Below are positions 8,483 to 15,710 of a stretch of DNA of 37,542 nucleotides, piece after piece. The DNA is from Methylobacterium nodulans ORS 2060. Its GTDB lineage: Bacteria; Pseudomonadota; Alphaproteobacteria; Rhizobiales; Beijerinckiaceae. The notes under the pieces were generated by a model, which worked only from the letters and a program-made list of their open reading frames with translations, made no database searches and was not told the origin of the DNA. The stretch lies in the NCBI RefSeq assembly GCF_000022085.1, contig NC_011895.1, positions 1-37,542 of the forward strand. Reading direction: 5' to 3'. A program made the position numbers and the translations under genes. How positions within the stretch are numbered: position 1 is the stretch's first letter; every line of letters starts with the position of its first letter.

Positions 8483-9499
8483 ATGAAGCATCTCTTCACC
8501 GAGACCTTCAGGACGCCTGGGTGGCCAACTTGGGCGCAGTATCTCGCAACCACGGCCGTTGTCACGGCCGTGCTGCTCGTGCGCGTGTGGCTCGGACCAC
8601 ACCTCAGTGGCTTCCCGGTCCTTTTATTCTTCGCGGCCATCATCGTGTGCGCTGTTCTGTTCGACAGAGGCTGCGGGATCTATGCGGTGCTCCTAAGCGC
8701 CGGTTACGTAGCCTACTTCCTGCTTTCGCCGATCTACAGTCTCAAGGTCGCGAGCCCGTCCGATATCGTCGGACTTTTCCTGTTTGTCGCCATCGGCCTT
8801 GCTACCGTGACCATTATCGCGGCGTTCCACTCAACGCTGCACAACCTCGCCGAAGCGAACACGCGGCTCGCCGCGTCCGAGCAGGAGAAGGACTTGCTGC
8901 TGCGGGAGGCATCCCACCGCATCCGCAACGACCTGACCACGCTCATGGCTCTGGTGAAGCTCCAGTACCGCACCGTGCAGGACGAGACGGCCCGCGCGAT
9001 GCTCGCGGCCACGGCCGACCGGATGCAGGTGCTGGCGCGGGTCCACGAACGGCTGCGCCGCGACACCAGCAAGACGACGGTGGGCAGCTACGAATTTCTC
9101 TCCGGGCTGTGTAACGACCTGCGCACGAGCATGATTGGCCTGCGCCCTGTCGTGATCAGGGCGGAGGTGGAGGACCACGCTCTGCCGCAGGACCGCGCCG
9201 TTGCGGTCGGCCTCATTCTCAACGAGTGCGTGACCAACGCCATGAAGTACGCCTTCCCGGACAACCGGCCCGGCATCATCGCGGTTCGGTTCCGGCGTGA
9301 GGACGATGCGCTGGTGCTCGAAGTGCGGGACGACGGTGTCGGCGTCGCGTTCGACGGCCCGGAGCGGGCCAGGGGCACCGGTTTGGGCCAGCGGCTGATC
9401 CGCTCGATGGTGGCGCAGCTTGAGGGCATCTACGACATCCGGCCGAACGGTGGCGCTTCGGGAACCGTGGTGACGATCCGGTTCCCGGCGAACCCATAG
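8483..9499 (+). CDS. Membrane-bound HisKA_2 (HWE-like) sensor histidine kinase
   Basis: A 338-aa kinase. Four hydrophobic helices at about residues 20-115 form a DUF4118-like membrane sensor. A short coiled coil leads to a HisKA_2 dimerisation domain with acceptor His145 in REASHRIRNDL. The ATPase domain has NECVTNAMKYAFP (N box), RDDGVG and GTGLGQRLIRSMVAQLEG. Kinases of this class feed single-domain or PhyR-type regulators in alphaproteobacteria; no such partner is present here. ATG 8483 directly follows an in-frame GTG at 8480, so the start may be either. Confidence 0.92.
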   Translation: MKHLFTETFRTPGWPTWAQYLATTAVVTAVLLVRVWLGPHLSGFPVLLFFAAIIVCAVLFDRGCGIYAVLLSAGYVAYFLLSPIYSLKVASPSDIVGLFLFVAIGLATVTIIAAFHSTLHNLAEANTRLAASEQEKDLLLREASHRIRNDLTTLMALVKLQYRTVQDETARAMLAATADRMQVLARVHERLRRDTSKTTVGSYEFLSGLCNDLRTSMIGLRPVVIRAEVEDHALPQDRAVAVGLILNECVTNAMKYAFPDNRPGIIAVRFRREDDALVLEVRDDGVGVAFDGPERARGTGLGQRLIRSMVAQLEGIYDIRPNGGASGTVVTIRFPANP

Positions 9500-9627
9500 C
9501 CCATATGGCAGGTGGTGATCCGTATCCTTAACCGTTTGATGCTTCATCTCCGCATTCGCGTGCAAGGCCGCCCCGCGTGACCGGTAGGGAGGAATTCGGG
9601 CCCGCCATCCAGAACGGGAGTGCCGTC

Positions 9628-9843
9628 GTGACCTGGACGCCCGCCGACCTTGATCTCGCCACCCAGAGCACGGCCGAGTGGGAGATTGTTTGCCAGCGGC
9701 AGGCGGCGCTGGTCGCCCGTCTCAAGGCGGCCGGAGCCGACGCCCGCCTGGAGGAGGCGGTGCTGGCGCAGTGCAGGTGGATCCTCGACCAGAAACGCGC
9801 GCACCGGGACCGGATCCGGGCGGAGCAGGAGGGGAATTTGTGA
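9628..9843 (+). CDS. Small helical protein, 71 aa
   Basis: Helical protein with RQAALVARLKAAGADARLEE and a closing HRDRIRAEQE. This matches the small RQ-x-x-LI-x-x-L-x-x-x-G-x-D family also seen in the N-terminal half of the 4086-4535 protein. GTG 9628 is preceded by GGGAG at 7 nt; an upstream in-frame GTG at 9577 is less well placed. It sits 128 nt downstream of the membrane kinase on the same strand and may be cotranscribed. Function unknown. Confidence 0.65.
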   Translation: MTWTPADLDLATQSTAEWEIVCQRQAALVARLKAAGADARLEEAVLAQCRWILDQKRAHRDRIRAEQEGNL

Positions 9844-9897
9844 GCGCGCGGAGCACCCTTTCCCACGAGGTGAGACGCATCCGCGACTGCACCTGCT

Positions 9898-10092
9898 TCA
9901 TTCCAGGGGCGTCTCCATCCGTCCCAGCGCGTCCCGTTCCACTAAATGCTCGGCAAGCTCCCGAAGCTGATCAGGCATTCTCCCCTCATTAGGAAGAGCC
10001 AAGGCTTCCAGCACGCCCTGAGCGACGCCGTGCAACACAGGGCCAGTCCGCTCATTGTCTCCGTCTCGATAGAAGAAATTTGCATCACGCAT
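9898..10092 (-). CDS. Small hypothetical protein, 64 aa
   Basis: Reads MRDANFFYRDGDNERTG at the start and has a C-terminal helix MPDQLRELAEHLVERD. GAAGG lies 6 nt upstream of ATG 10092. The P-D-Q/R-L-R-x-L-A-x-x-L helix recalls small alphaproteobacterial regulators such as NepR, but the rest does not match, so I do not call it NepR. Function unknown. Confidence 0.6.
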   Translation of the reverse strand: MRDANFFYRDGDNERTGPVLHGVAQGVLEALALPNEGRMPDQLRELAEHLVERDALGRMETPLE

Positions 10093-10254
10093 AATGACCT
10101 TCAGTGCGGAACGAGGTCCCGCGCTGTCCCAAGCTCACGCTTAATCCATGTTGCGCCCCTACTAGAGAATGACGCCCGTGGCGTGTGGTTTCAGCGTAGC
10201 CGTTTGGAAGTCGCCGTAACTATGTTCGGTTTGTGAAACTATGCACTCGCGCCT

Positions 10255-10488
10255 TCAGGAGTGGTGGCGCAGCAGGCTGACCTTCAACGGCTTTTGAAGG
10301 AACGTACACATGTTCGTATGGAGCGGCTCGTCGCTGCCCAGTGCCAGGATCACCTCGCTTGTTGCGCCGTGCGTCGGTGCCAAGGTGCCCGTCGCGTCGT
10401 CGTCGTACGCGCTCAGTGTGAGCGGGAACCGTTCACCGCCGCCCGGCGCTGTAATGGCTGCAAAGGAGGAGGTGGTTCGGGAAACCAT
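10255..10488 (-). CDS. Small hypothetical protein with a duplicated C-terminus, 77 aa
   Basis: AGGAGG sits 3 nt before ATG 10488, a near-perfect ribosome binding site. The C-terminal stretch TFLQKPLKVSLLRHHS is closely related, in DNA and protein, to the end of the small ORF at 17103-17264 (AFLQMALEVSLPRHRS). Both also have an EVI/LLAL core, so the two are paralogues or fragments of one family. Function unknown. An overlapping minus-strand frame upstream (10433-10735, with GGLILETDETFRADIS) may be another remnant. Confidence 0.55.
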   Translation of the reverse strand: MVSRTTSSFAAITAPGGGERFPLTLSAYDDDATGTLAPTHGATSEVILALGSDEPLHTNMCTFLQKPLKVSLLRHHS

Positions 10489-10733
10489 GGTCCTCCTGTG
10501 ATGCCGGCCTGAAGAGCAGCCAGTCGACTGCGATTTGCGATCTCAGCCCCTCTGAGATGTCCGCCCTGAACGTCTCATCGGTTTCAAGGATGAGACCGCC
10601 GCTGCGAAGTTCAAGCCGTTCTGGTTGAAGGGCGCGTGATGCAGACCGCGCGGCGTTCGTGTATACACGCTCTCTGAAACGGTAGCAGCCAAGCTTTTGC
10701 TGCTGTGCGAGATAACCGTGCGGAGGAGATGTC

Positions 10734-10928
10734 ATGGGAAGACATGCCCGCTACCCATATTTGGTGCATCGCAGTACGGTCATTCCCTCTGAAGAATACG
10801 CTGAGGATCGTGCCGCAGAACTTCACAGATGGCTGCGCGAACGGCATACAGAGTATGGCTATTCGCCGCAGGGCTTTCATTTTCGGTATGCGTCCGAGGC
10901 GGTTTTGTTCCGGCTCCGGTGGGCATAG
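10734..10928 (+). CDS. Small protein of the Phe/Asp-Ala motif family, 64 aa
   Basis: Ends in GFHFRYASEAVLFRLRWA, matching the C-terminal motif of the next two genes (F-x-F-K-T-E-x-D-A-x-x-x-x-M-x-W). A strong Shine-Dalgarno (CGGAGGAGA) precedes ATG 10734. The N-terminal part has aromatic and helical segments (YPYLVHRS, then EEYAEDRAAELHRWLRE). It is the first of three tandem same-strand paralogues. Length and style recall small phage proteins; function unknown. Confidence 0.65.
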   Translation: MGRHARYPYLVHRSTVIPSEEYAEDRAAELHRWLRERHTEYGYSPQGFHFRYASEAVLFRLRWA

Positions 10929-10993
10929 GCGATCTGCCACGGCCTCGCGATGAATATGGACATCGCGCGTGTCGTGGCGGTACGTAGAGAAGG

Positions 10994-11023
10994 AGCCGGC
11001 CGCAGAGCATTGCGCGGCCGGCT
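10994..11023. repeat. Perfect 10-10-10 hairpin before the second paralogue
   Basis: Arms AGCCGGCCGC and GCGGCCGGCT enclose a 10-bp loop, between the genes at 10734 and 11048. No T-run follows, so it is not a standard terminator. A weaker hairpin (GCCGC/GCGGC) sits at the same place before the third paralogue. Confidence 0.55.
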
Positions 11024-11047
11024 CGAACGTTGATTTGAGGATTTGAG

Positions 11048-11347
11048 ATGTCGTCGGTTATTGATAAGGTTCTGAAAGAAATCATGGCTGAGCGGGCGGC
11101 TCGTATCGAAGCACGGCGTCGGAGAGAGCGAGAAATTGCCGCTGAATTCCCCTTCCGTCTCTCGATGGGGCCGCCGTTTATTCAGGTTGCACATGATGAG
11201 CGGAACGATATCCCGCAAGATGTAGCCAATTGGCTGGAGGAGAATGAGGTTTCCTTCCATCATAATGAGCGTCATTTTCGGTTCAAGACCGAGAGCGACG
11301 CGCTTCTGTACCAGATGCGCTGGTATGAATACGTTTCGACATGCTAA
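11048..11347 (+). CDS. Small protein of the Phe/Asp-Ala motif family, 99 aa
   Basis: An N-terminal basic coiled coil (RIEARRRREREIAAEF) precedes a domain with IPQDVANWLEENEVSF and the C-terminal motif HFRFKTESDALLYQMRW, ending in STC. It is clearly paralogous to the next gene (RFKTENDALMFKLFW, ending ETC). The leader, TTGATTTGAGGATTTGAG directly before ATG 11048, is almost identical to that of the next gene; it has only a weak Shine-Dalgarno. Function unknown. Confidence 0.7.
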   Translation: MSSVIDKVLKEIMAERAARIEARRRREREIAAEFPFRLSMGPPFIQVAHDERNDIPQDVANWLEENEVSFHHNERHFRFKTESDALLYQMRWYEYVSTC

Positions 11348-11375
11348 TGGCTTGCTTGCCGCATGAGCATTTTCG

Positions 11376-11413
11376 CGGCTGGTCCGAGCGTTTGATTTGA
11401 GGGATTTGAGATG
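11376..11413 (+). repeat. Duplicated leader (second copy; first at 11014-11050)
   Basis: GCGGCTGG...CGAGCGTTTGATTTGAGGGATTTGAGATGTC matches GCGGCCGG...CGAACGTTGATTTGAGGATTTGAGATGTC with few differences, up to and including the start codon of each following gene. This shows duplication of leader plus gene as one unit. Confidence 0.75.
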
Positions 11414-11686
11414 TCTTCGTTTGCGCGTGAAATTCCCACCATATATACGGCCCGTATTCGGGCGTTTGATGAAAAGCTTGCGGCGTTCCCGTATGCACTG
11501 CCTGTCCATGGTGGATTTGCCCTAGGTCCCCGCGGTCCTGGGGGCGTTCCCAAGGCCGTGGCTGAATGGGCGCACGAGAACCGTATCGAGGTATGGCGTC
11601 TCTCCAGTGAGGTGCGGTTCAAGACCGAGAACGATGCTCTGATGTTTAAACTGTTCTGGGGCGACGAATACCTGGAGACCTGTTGA
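11411..11686 (+). CDS. Small protein of the Phe/Asp-Ala motif family, 91 aa
   Basis: Third tandem paralogue. It has GGVPKAVAEWAHENRIEVW, corresponding to IPQDVANWLEENEVSF in the gene before, then EVRFKTENDALMFKLFW and the same -TC end. ATG 11411 follows the duplicated leader. Its stop overlaps a possible TTG start at 11683. Function unknown; the family shows no catalytic signature. Confidence 0.7.
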   Translation: MSSFAREIPTIYTARIRAFDEKLAAFPYALPVHGGFALGPRGPGGVPKAVAEWAHENRIEVWRLSSEVRFKTENDALMFKLFWGDEYLETC

Positions 11687-11973
11687 TCCGCTGGCCCCAC
11701 ACTGCGAGCTTCACCCGGCGGGACATGGCCCGTCTGGTGGCACGGCTCCAGGAGCAGTGCGGCTGCCAGTATGTGGTGAGCCGGCAGGAGTCCCTGTTCC
11801 TGCCGCGGCAGTGGCACGGCACCTCTACACCCGATCAGGCGACTTCAGCTTCGATCCCGAGCCACTTCTTGATCTTGGTCACCATGCTCCGATCCACCGA
11901 TTTCTGTTCGGGCGCGTGCTTGGCTCGGACCAGCCTTGCGCTCACTTCGTCCTCGCTCAAGAGGCGGGCCTGA
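11683..11973 (+). CDS. Possible small gene overlapping the third paralogue, 3' end uncertain
   Basis: A TTG at 11683 overlaps the previous stop. The first 50 residues look real (FTRRDMARLVARLQEQCGC, YVVSRQESLFLPRQW). From about 11835 the frame runs antisense to a better-supported minus-strand gene and loses protein character. I infer a small gene whose true 3' end was lost or replaced by that neighbour. ATG 11722 is an alternative start. Confidence 0.35.
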   Translation: MIRWPHTASFTRRDMARLVARLQEQCGCQYVVSRQESLFLPRQWHGTSTPDQATSASIPSHFLILVTMLRSTDFCSGACLARTSLALTSSSLKRRA

Positions 11974-12368
11974 CGGCCAATGGCCAGGGCCCCTTCGAGT
12001 ATCGCCAGTCCCTCATCGAAGCTCAGCGGGGTCGTGTCGAAACCCAAGGGGCTCCTGTAGGTGCGTGCTTCAATGTACTGCTGGCGCAGGAATTCCACCT
12101 CGCGCTTGTCGGCGCACGCCAGCCTCGCCACGAATGGCAGGAGGCGCTGTCGCTCGGCGTCGGTTGCCTCGTCGTTGAGGCGCATCGCCAATCGGCAGAT
12201 CGTCCTGCTGAAGCAGTCGGGCATGTCGTCCACGCAGCGCACCGGTTGGTACGGGAACCCGGCCGCGACAATTGCGGCCTCATTGATGCAGGTACCGCCG
12301 TTTGGTCCTGGAAACGGGTGTGATCCGACCTTGAGGGTCCAATTCAGGATGTGATCGAACTGCGCCAT
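11835..12368 (-). CDS. Conserved hypothetical protein, 177 aa
   Basis: Reads MAQFDHILNWTLKVGSHPFP, then NGGTCINEAAIVAAGFPY and CFSRTICRLAMRLND. I recall this as a conserved hypothetical family of alphaproteobacterial plasmids and phages without a known role; conserved Cys and Asp residues hint at a metal or structural site. The C-terminal part is basic (MVTKIKKWLGIE). ATG 12368 was chosen over the longer frame because the family starts there. It stands in a run of three minus-strand genes. Confidence 0.75.
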   Translation of the reverse strand: MAQFDHILNWTLKVGSHPFPGPNGGTCINEAAIVAAGFPYQPVRCVDDMPDCFSRTICRLAMRLNDEATDAERQRLLPFVARLACADKREVEFLRQQYIEARTYRSPLGFDTTPLSFDEGLAILEGALAIGRQARLLSEDEVSARLVRAKHAPEQKSVDRSMVTKIKKWLGIEAEVA

Positions 12369-12494
12369 GGCTGTCCCCCATGCCGCCCCCTGAACAACCT
12401 TGGGCACCGTGGCGCGCCGTCAATACGGACCATCTAGGCCGATCAACCGGACAGGCGCGGCCCGTCCTACGCCCGGGTGTTCTCCGGTTGCAGC

Positions 12495-12857
12495 CTACCA
12501 GTCGGCGAGCGGGAAGGGCCACCGCAGCCGGGCCTTCATCTCGCCGTGAGGGTCAGGTTTCGAGCCCCGCATACCCACGGCCATGGTGATGCTGATCGCG
12601 TCCTTGACAGACGACGGATAAGGCTTGCGGATCTGGATCCAGGACTCCGGCACTTTGTCCGCACACCAGTCCAGGAAGGTGTCTGCGGTATCCCCCGCCG
12701 GCCACTCGCAGCCGCTCAGGTACTCCATCAATCTCACACGGTTCGTCACCTTGATTGCCTGCCCGGGCCACTTGCGGGGGTGCCCGTGACGGGCATCGTC
12801 GCGGAGTTCACGGATCACCAAGCGTACGCATGCCATGGCCGCGAGTTGGCTGGCCAT
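12495..12857 (-). CDS. Hypothetical protein, 120 aa
   Basis: Unrecognised. Contains NRVRLMEYLSGCEWPAGDTA, DTFLDWCADKVPESWI and a closing LRWPFPLADW; several Trp and Cys residues look conserved. ATG 12857 is used; the frame is open upstream to 13004, but that part overlaps the next gene's C-terminus and is less protein-like. It lies in the same direction as, and between, the genes at 11835 and 12989, perhaps as one operon. Confidence 0.6.
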   Translation of the reverse strand: MASQLAAMACVRLVIRELRDDARHGHPRKWPGQAIKVTNRVRLMEYLSGCEWPAGDTADTFLDWCADKVPESWIQIRKPYPSSVKDAISITMAVGMRGSKPDPHGEMKARLRWPFPLADW

Positions 12858-12988
12858 CCCTTGCCATCCGGTTAGCCGATCACCGGACGCGTGTTCGAGC
12901 GCCGTCGCCACTCGCCCCTGTTCCGCCTCTTCGCAGCGATCAACTGCCTGATTGCGCGGGTCGGTGCCCGACGTGTCAGCTTGGAGCC

Positions 12989-13225
12989 TCAGCCTTGTTG
13001 CCAATAGTTTATCGGTGCGCCTTCGCCGGCTTGATGAGCGTGGTAGCTTTGCTCCAAGGCAATCACCCGGCCCAAGGCAATATAACTGCGCAAGCGAGCC
13101 GTATGTAGAGCAGCTTCTAGCTGCTGCGGAGATTCGCCCTGCTGCGGCTCGTTATTCTCAAGCCGCTGCACTACCTCCTTGTGCTGCTCCCACATCTGCC
13201 GGGCCCTCGCCAGATCAGAATGCAT
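12989..13225 (-). CDS. Small coiled-coil protein, 78 aa
   Basis: Helical (ARARQMWEQHKEVVQRLENN, then LEAALHTARLRSYIALGRVI) and ends in INYWQQG. AGGAGGGAAG precedes ATG 13225, a very good site. First of the minus-strand run. Function unknown; general resemblance to the other short coiled-coil proteins of the window. Confidence 0.7.
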   Translation of the reverse strand: MHSDLARARQMWEQHKEVVQRLENNEPQQGESPQQLEAALHTARLRSYIALGRVIALEQSYHAHQAGEGAPINYWQQG

Positions 13226-13460
13226 AGCTTCCCTCCTGGAACAACAGTAAATTGGGTCATCTACTTGCCTTGGAGATTAAGCTGTCGCCCGGCTGCGATA
13301 GCATCGTCTGATCAACTTGCATAGACCCGCAATCGACGTTGCGAAATTAGATTTTGCGCGCAGCTACGAGTGCTGCTTGGCGTAAGCTGGTGGCCGCCGT
13401 GTTGCCACGACTTGTGCACCCCAGGACGATTTGAGGGTTGTGGCGACCTGAATGAGGTCT

Positions 13461-13523
13461 AACGTTCCCCATCGTTGGCCGGGGTCGCCAGCACATCGAG
13501 AAGTACAATCCGGCAGGAAACCG
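13461..13523 (+). repeat. Dispersed ~62-bp repeat, copy 1
   Basis: CCATCGTTGGCC...GTCGCCAGCACATCGAGAAG...ATCCGGCAGGAAACC is about 80% identical to 22272-22334. Both copies lie in intergenic or 3' positions. The rest of the 13226-13659 gap shows no gene I can support; a plus-strand ORF at 13475 is unconvincing. Confidence 0.7.
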
Positions 13524-13596
13524 CGATGGCGCGAGGGTTAGAGCGCTGGCTGCTGAAGAGGCGGATCCCAGGTGCGTTTCGAAGGCGGCGTGCCAC

Positions 13597-13626
13597 GTTA
13601 TGGCCTTTTCGCGAAAATGCCATAAC
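13597..13626. repeat. 30-bp palindrome, GTTATGG-N16-CCATAAC (copy C)
   Basis: The centre TTTTCGCGAAAA is itself palindromic, so the whole 30 bp is nearly self-complementary. It lies 34 bp beyond the 3' end of the nucleotidyltransferase-fold gene. Ends and length match the four copies at 14731, 14777, 23854 and 23898. Confidence 0.75.
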
Positions 13627-13659
13627 GGTCATGGTCAGGCCGGTACGCGGCCCACCACA

Positions 13660-14709
13660 TCAGTGCTCATCGAGAGAGCCAACACAATCAACCAAGCGCT
13701 TGTATGAGGACTCTGGGAGTAAGTGGGCTGCCTGTCTGGCATTGGTGCGCCATTTCGGTCCCCTGGACATCACCTCGCTCCACGCGTCCTTCAGTTCGTA
13801 GGGCCTCTGTTTGGTAAGGACGTCGATCAGTTCGGCAGCCTGACGCATGTCCTTCAAAGCCTTAGCTTGGCTTTCTGGAGATCCGAGCCGCTCGCGACTG
13901 ACGATGAGCTTATGGAGGGCATACCGCTCCGGAGCCGGAGCGTTGATGAGGACCCCTGCGCCATGCAGGGCGACGGCCCGGATCTCCTGGTAGAGGAGGA
14001 AATCGAGAAAGCGCAGCGGTTGCCCATCCCCCCGCAGGGCTGGGAGTGGCACAGGCTCGTCCGTATCGGGACCCCGGTTCGGGGCCAGAATGTCGACGCG
14101 GTACTTCGTACCAAGAGCGTATTGTGTAATCCTTGTGCTGTTGCTGACGTGAGGCACCGGCCGGAAATTCGGGTCGACGCTCTTCAGGATCTCTCCGAAT
14201 GGTTGGTCGGTCCGATCCTCCACCGCAACCGAGATACTCGGAAACTGAGCAAGGTCGAGATCCGCGGTGGTGAGATTGCTGGCCCCGAGCTTGACCCCAA
14301 GCAGACCTGAGTAGCACTGGTAAGCGACCGTGCCGACTACAACGGCGCGCATGCGAAACACGCCCGCGTTGGCGAGAGCCTCCAAAACTCTCCCGGTCAT
14401 GGAATCAGGACGGACGAACCCGGCGCGAAGGAGCGCTGCGATCATCTCGCGCCGCTGGCGAAAGTCGTCTTTTGCCTCCTTGTGCGCGTCAATGACCTTG
14501 CGGAGGTCCGGCGTATCCGGACCGACGTACCGTTTGCGCCGCTCATGCTCGCGCTGTGGCTCCTGGAAATACCAGTACCGCCGCCCTTTGATCGTCGACG
14601 TGTAGAAGGAGCCCTCGACGGAAAAGTCCGTTTGAAGCTGGGCGATGGCAGCGCGCTCGACAAGCTCCGCGTAGAGGGTTTGCAGTGCCAGGGACACGGG
14701 TTGGGCCAT
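13660..14709 (-). CDS. GSU2403-family nucleotidyltransferase-fold protein
   Basis: A 349-aa protein. The middle has the nucleotidyltransferase core of this family: VVGTVAYQCYSGLLGVKL followed about 15 residues later by TTADLDLA (the D-x-D metal motif). A later ERYALHKLIVSRERL helix is also typical of the family (PF12281 type, MNT fold as in AbiEii toxins). The N-terminal 130 residues are helical and basic. ATG 14709 is used (MAQPVSLALQ); the frame is open to 14790, but that part runs through the palindromes. It stands alone, without an AbiEi-like partner. A toxin or defence role is only inference from the fold. Confidence 0.88.
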   Translation of the reverse strand: MAQPVSLALQTLYAELVERAAIAQLQTDFSVEGSFYTSTIKGRRYWYFQEPQREHERRKRYVGPDTPDLRKVIDAHKEAKDDFRQRREMIAALLRAGFVRPDSMTGRVLEALANAGVFRMRAVVVGTVAYQCYSGLLGVKLGASNLTTADLDLAQFPSISVAVEDRTDQPFGEILKSVDPNFRPVPHVSNSTRITQYALGTKYRVDILAPNRGPDTDEPVPLPALRGDGQPLRFLDFLLYQEIRAVALHGAGVLINAPAPERYALHKLIVSRERLGSPESQAKALKDMRQAAELIDVLTKQRPYELKDAWSEVMSRGPKWRTNARQAAHLLPESSYKRLVDCVGSLDEH

Positions 14710-14730
14710 CGGGATGTTCTCGCGTGCTCC

Positions 14731-14760
14731 GTTATGGTCACTTTGAGAGGTGACCATAAC
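14731..14760. promoter_or_regulatory. 30-bp palindrome A1 in the leader of the nucleotidyltransferase gene
   Basis: Perfect 11-8-11 inverted repeat (GTTATGGTCAC / GTGACCATAAC), 22 bp upstream of ATG 14709. Together with A2, 16 bp further upstream, it looks like a paired operator; centres are 46 bp apart. Confidence 0.7.
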
Positions 14761-14776
14761 GGTACCATGCCCGCCT

Positions 14777-14806
14777 GTTATGGTCACCATTCAGAATGCC
14801 CATAAC
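14777..14806. promoter_or_regulatory. 30-bp palindrome A2 in the same leader
   Basis: GTTATGGTCA-N10-TGCCCATAAC, one mismatch in the arms. The 10-bp centre CCATTCAGAA is identical in copy B2 at 23898. Confidence 0.7.
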
Positions 14807-14901
14807 GGACCACATGCATTGGTACGTCATCGGGGGATATCGGCGCGAGGGCCGGCCCAGCGTGACCTGGACGAGGGGACCGGCGCGCCGCGGTCGAGAG
14901 C

Positions 14902-15012
14902 GTGGCTCGCGTGGGCGTGGCACCGCAGGCCGAGGTGTTCACCGACAGCGCCCAGCCGTGGCACCGGATGCTGGAGCGCACCGAAAAGCACGCCCGAGGA
15001 ATGATGAAGTAG
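14902..15012 (+). CDS. Short ORF or gene remnant, 36 aa
   Basis: GTG 14902 opens a frame reading VARVGVAPQAEVFTDSAQPW then MLERTEKHARGMMK. It reads like the C-terminus of a larger helical protein and has no clear Shine-Dalgarno; an upstream TGA closes the frame. Probably a remnant. Confidence 0.25.
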   Translation: MARVGVAPQAEVFTDSAQPWHRMLERTEKHARGMMK

Positions 15013-15043
15013 CTCTGACCGCTCGCCCTTTCCTGCCCGCTCC

Positions 15044-15196
15044 GTGGCCCTCGACCTTGATGCGTTCGGCAAACCCGTTGCTGGGCTCCCCAAGAAGGCC
15101 CGCTCTCCGAACACAGGGCAGGCCGTAGGGCACATCTTAGGCCAGATCAGACAGCAGTTTGCGGCACAGGTCCGACGCGTTCGACGGGCTGGATGA
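15044..15196 (+). CDS. Small basic protein or remnant, 50 aa
   Basis: GTG 15044 reads VALDLDAFGKPVAGLPKK then QAVGHILGQIRQQFAAQVR and a basic end. High GC3 suggests real coding sequence. No strong ribosome site; it may be the 3' part of a gene whose start was lost. Function unknown. Confidence 0.35.
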   Translation: MALDLDAFGKPVAGLPKKARSPNTGQAVGHILGQIRQQFAAQVRRVRRAG

Positions 15197-15219
15197 ACAT
15201 TGGAGCCGGCCGATCCGTG

Positions 15220-15516
15220 TTACGCCACCGGTCGGCCGTCCCGCTCCTCTTCCAGGTCCATCACCAAGCTCTCCAGCGAGGCATTGTGGCCCGCAGGATC
15301 CGTCCGGCCCGTGAGCAGCGCCCACCGCACGTAGAGCGCGAAGAGGTTGAGAACGTCGCCCTCGCAGTACGCGCGAACCTGCTCGATCTCGCCGCGCTCG
15401 ACCATCCCCTCGACCTCCGATCCGTGTCCGCCGATCTTGCCGGGCAGGCCAATCGCGAGGGCGAGGTCGTCCATTCCCATCACGGCGCAGGAGCGGTAGT
15501 CGGATAGCTGCTCCAT
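15220..15516 (-). pseudogene. C-terminal fragment of a PolB-like 3'-5' exonuclease
   Basis: The 98-aa frame matches the C-terminal third of predicted 3'-5' exonucleases related to the PolB exonuclease domain (DNA_pol_B_exo2): DDLALAIGLPGKIGGHGSEV, then VRAYCEGDVLNLFALYVRW. The last DEDD acidic site (YCEGDV) is present, but the N-terminal acidic motifs are missing, about 150 residues short of the usual length. An ATG at 15516 exists by chance or re-use. I infer an inactive remnant. Confidence 0.65.
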
Positions 15517-15607
15517 GAGGTCACACGATGCGGCACTATATGGAGTTCTCCTGGCGGGTATCAGCGTCGGCTACCTGCTCGGCTGGTTGATCCACCGTCG
15601 GGACTGA
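15515..15607 (+). CDS. Possible 30-aa single-pass membrane peptide
   Basis: ATG 15515 reads MRSHDAALYG, then a hydrophobic helix LLAGISVGYLLGWL and a basic end IHRRD. It ends 4 nt before a hairpin. No clear Shine-Dalgarno, so confidence is low. Too short to classify. Confidence 0.35.
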   Translation: MRSHDAALYGVLLAGISVGYLLGWLIHRRD

Positions 15608-15611
15608 ACAG

Positions 15612-15652
15612 CAGAACGCCCGGCGGAGAGTTCGGACCTTGCCGGGCGTCTG
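15612..15652. terminator. GC-rich hairpin, terminator-like
   Basis: CAGAACGCCCGGC pairs with GCCGGGCGTCTG (12 bp with one bulge, 16-nt loop). There is no T-run, so it could be a terminator used with Rho or an RNA structure. Confidence 0.4.
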
Positions 15653-15710
15653 CCAAGGCGAAACGTCGCCCTGAACGAGCAAGCAATGTGCCAACACATT
15701 TAATGAACAA

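Noticed and set aside
9898..10092. NepR anti-sigma factor
   Set aside because: Only one helix resembles NepR; the conserved core of NepR is not seen.
14731..14806. Palindrome pair as loxP- or dif-like recombination sites
   Set aside because: The 11-8-11 layout of A1 looks like one, but the centres differ between copies, which would block strand exchange, and no tyrosine recombinase is present.
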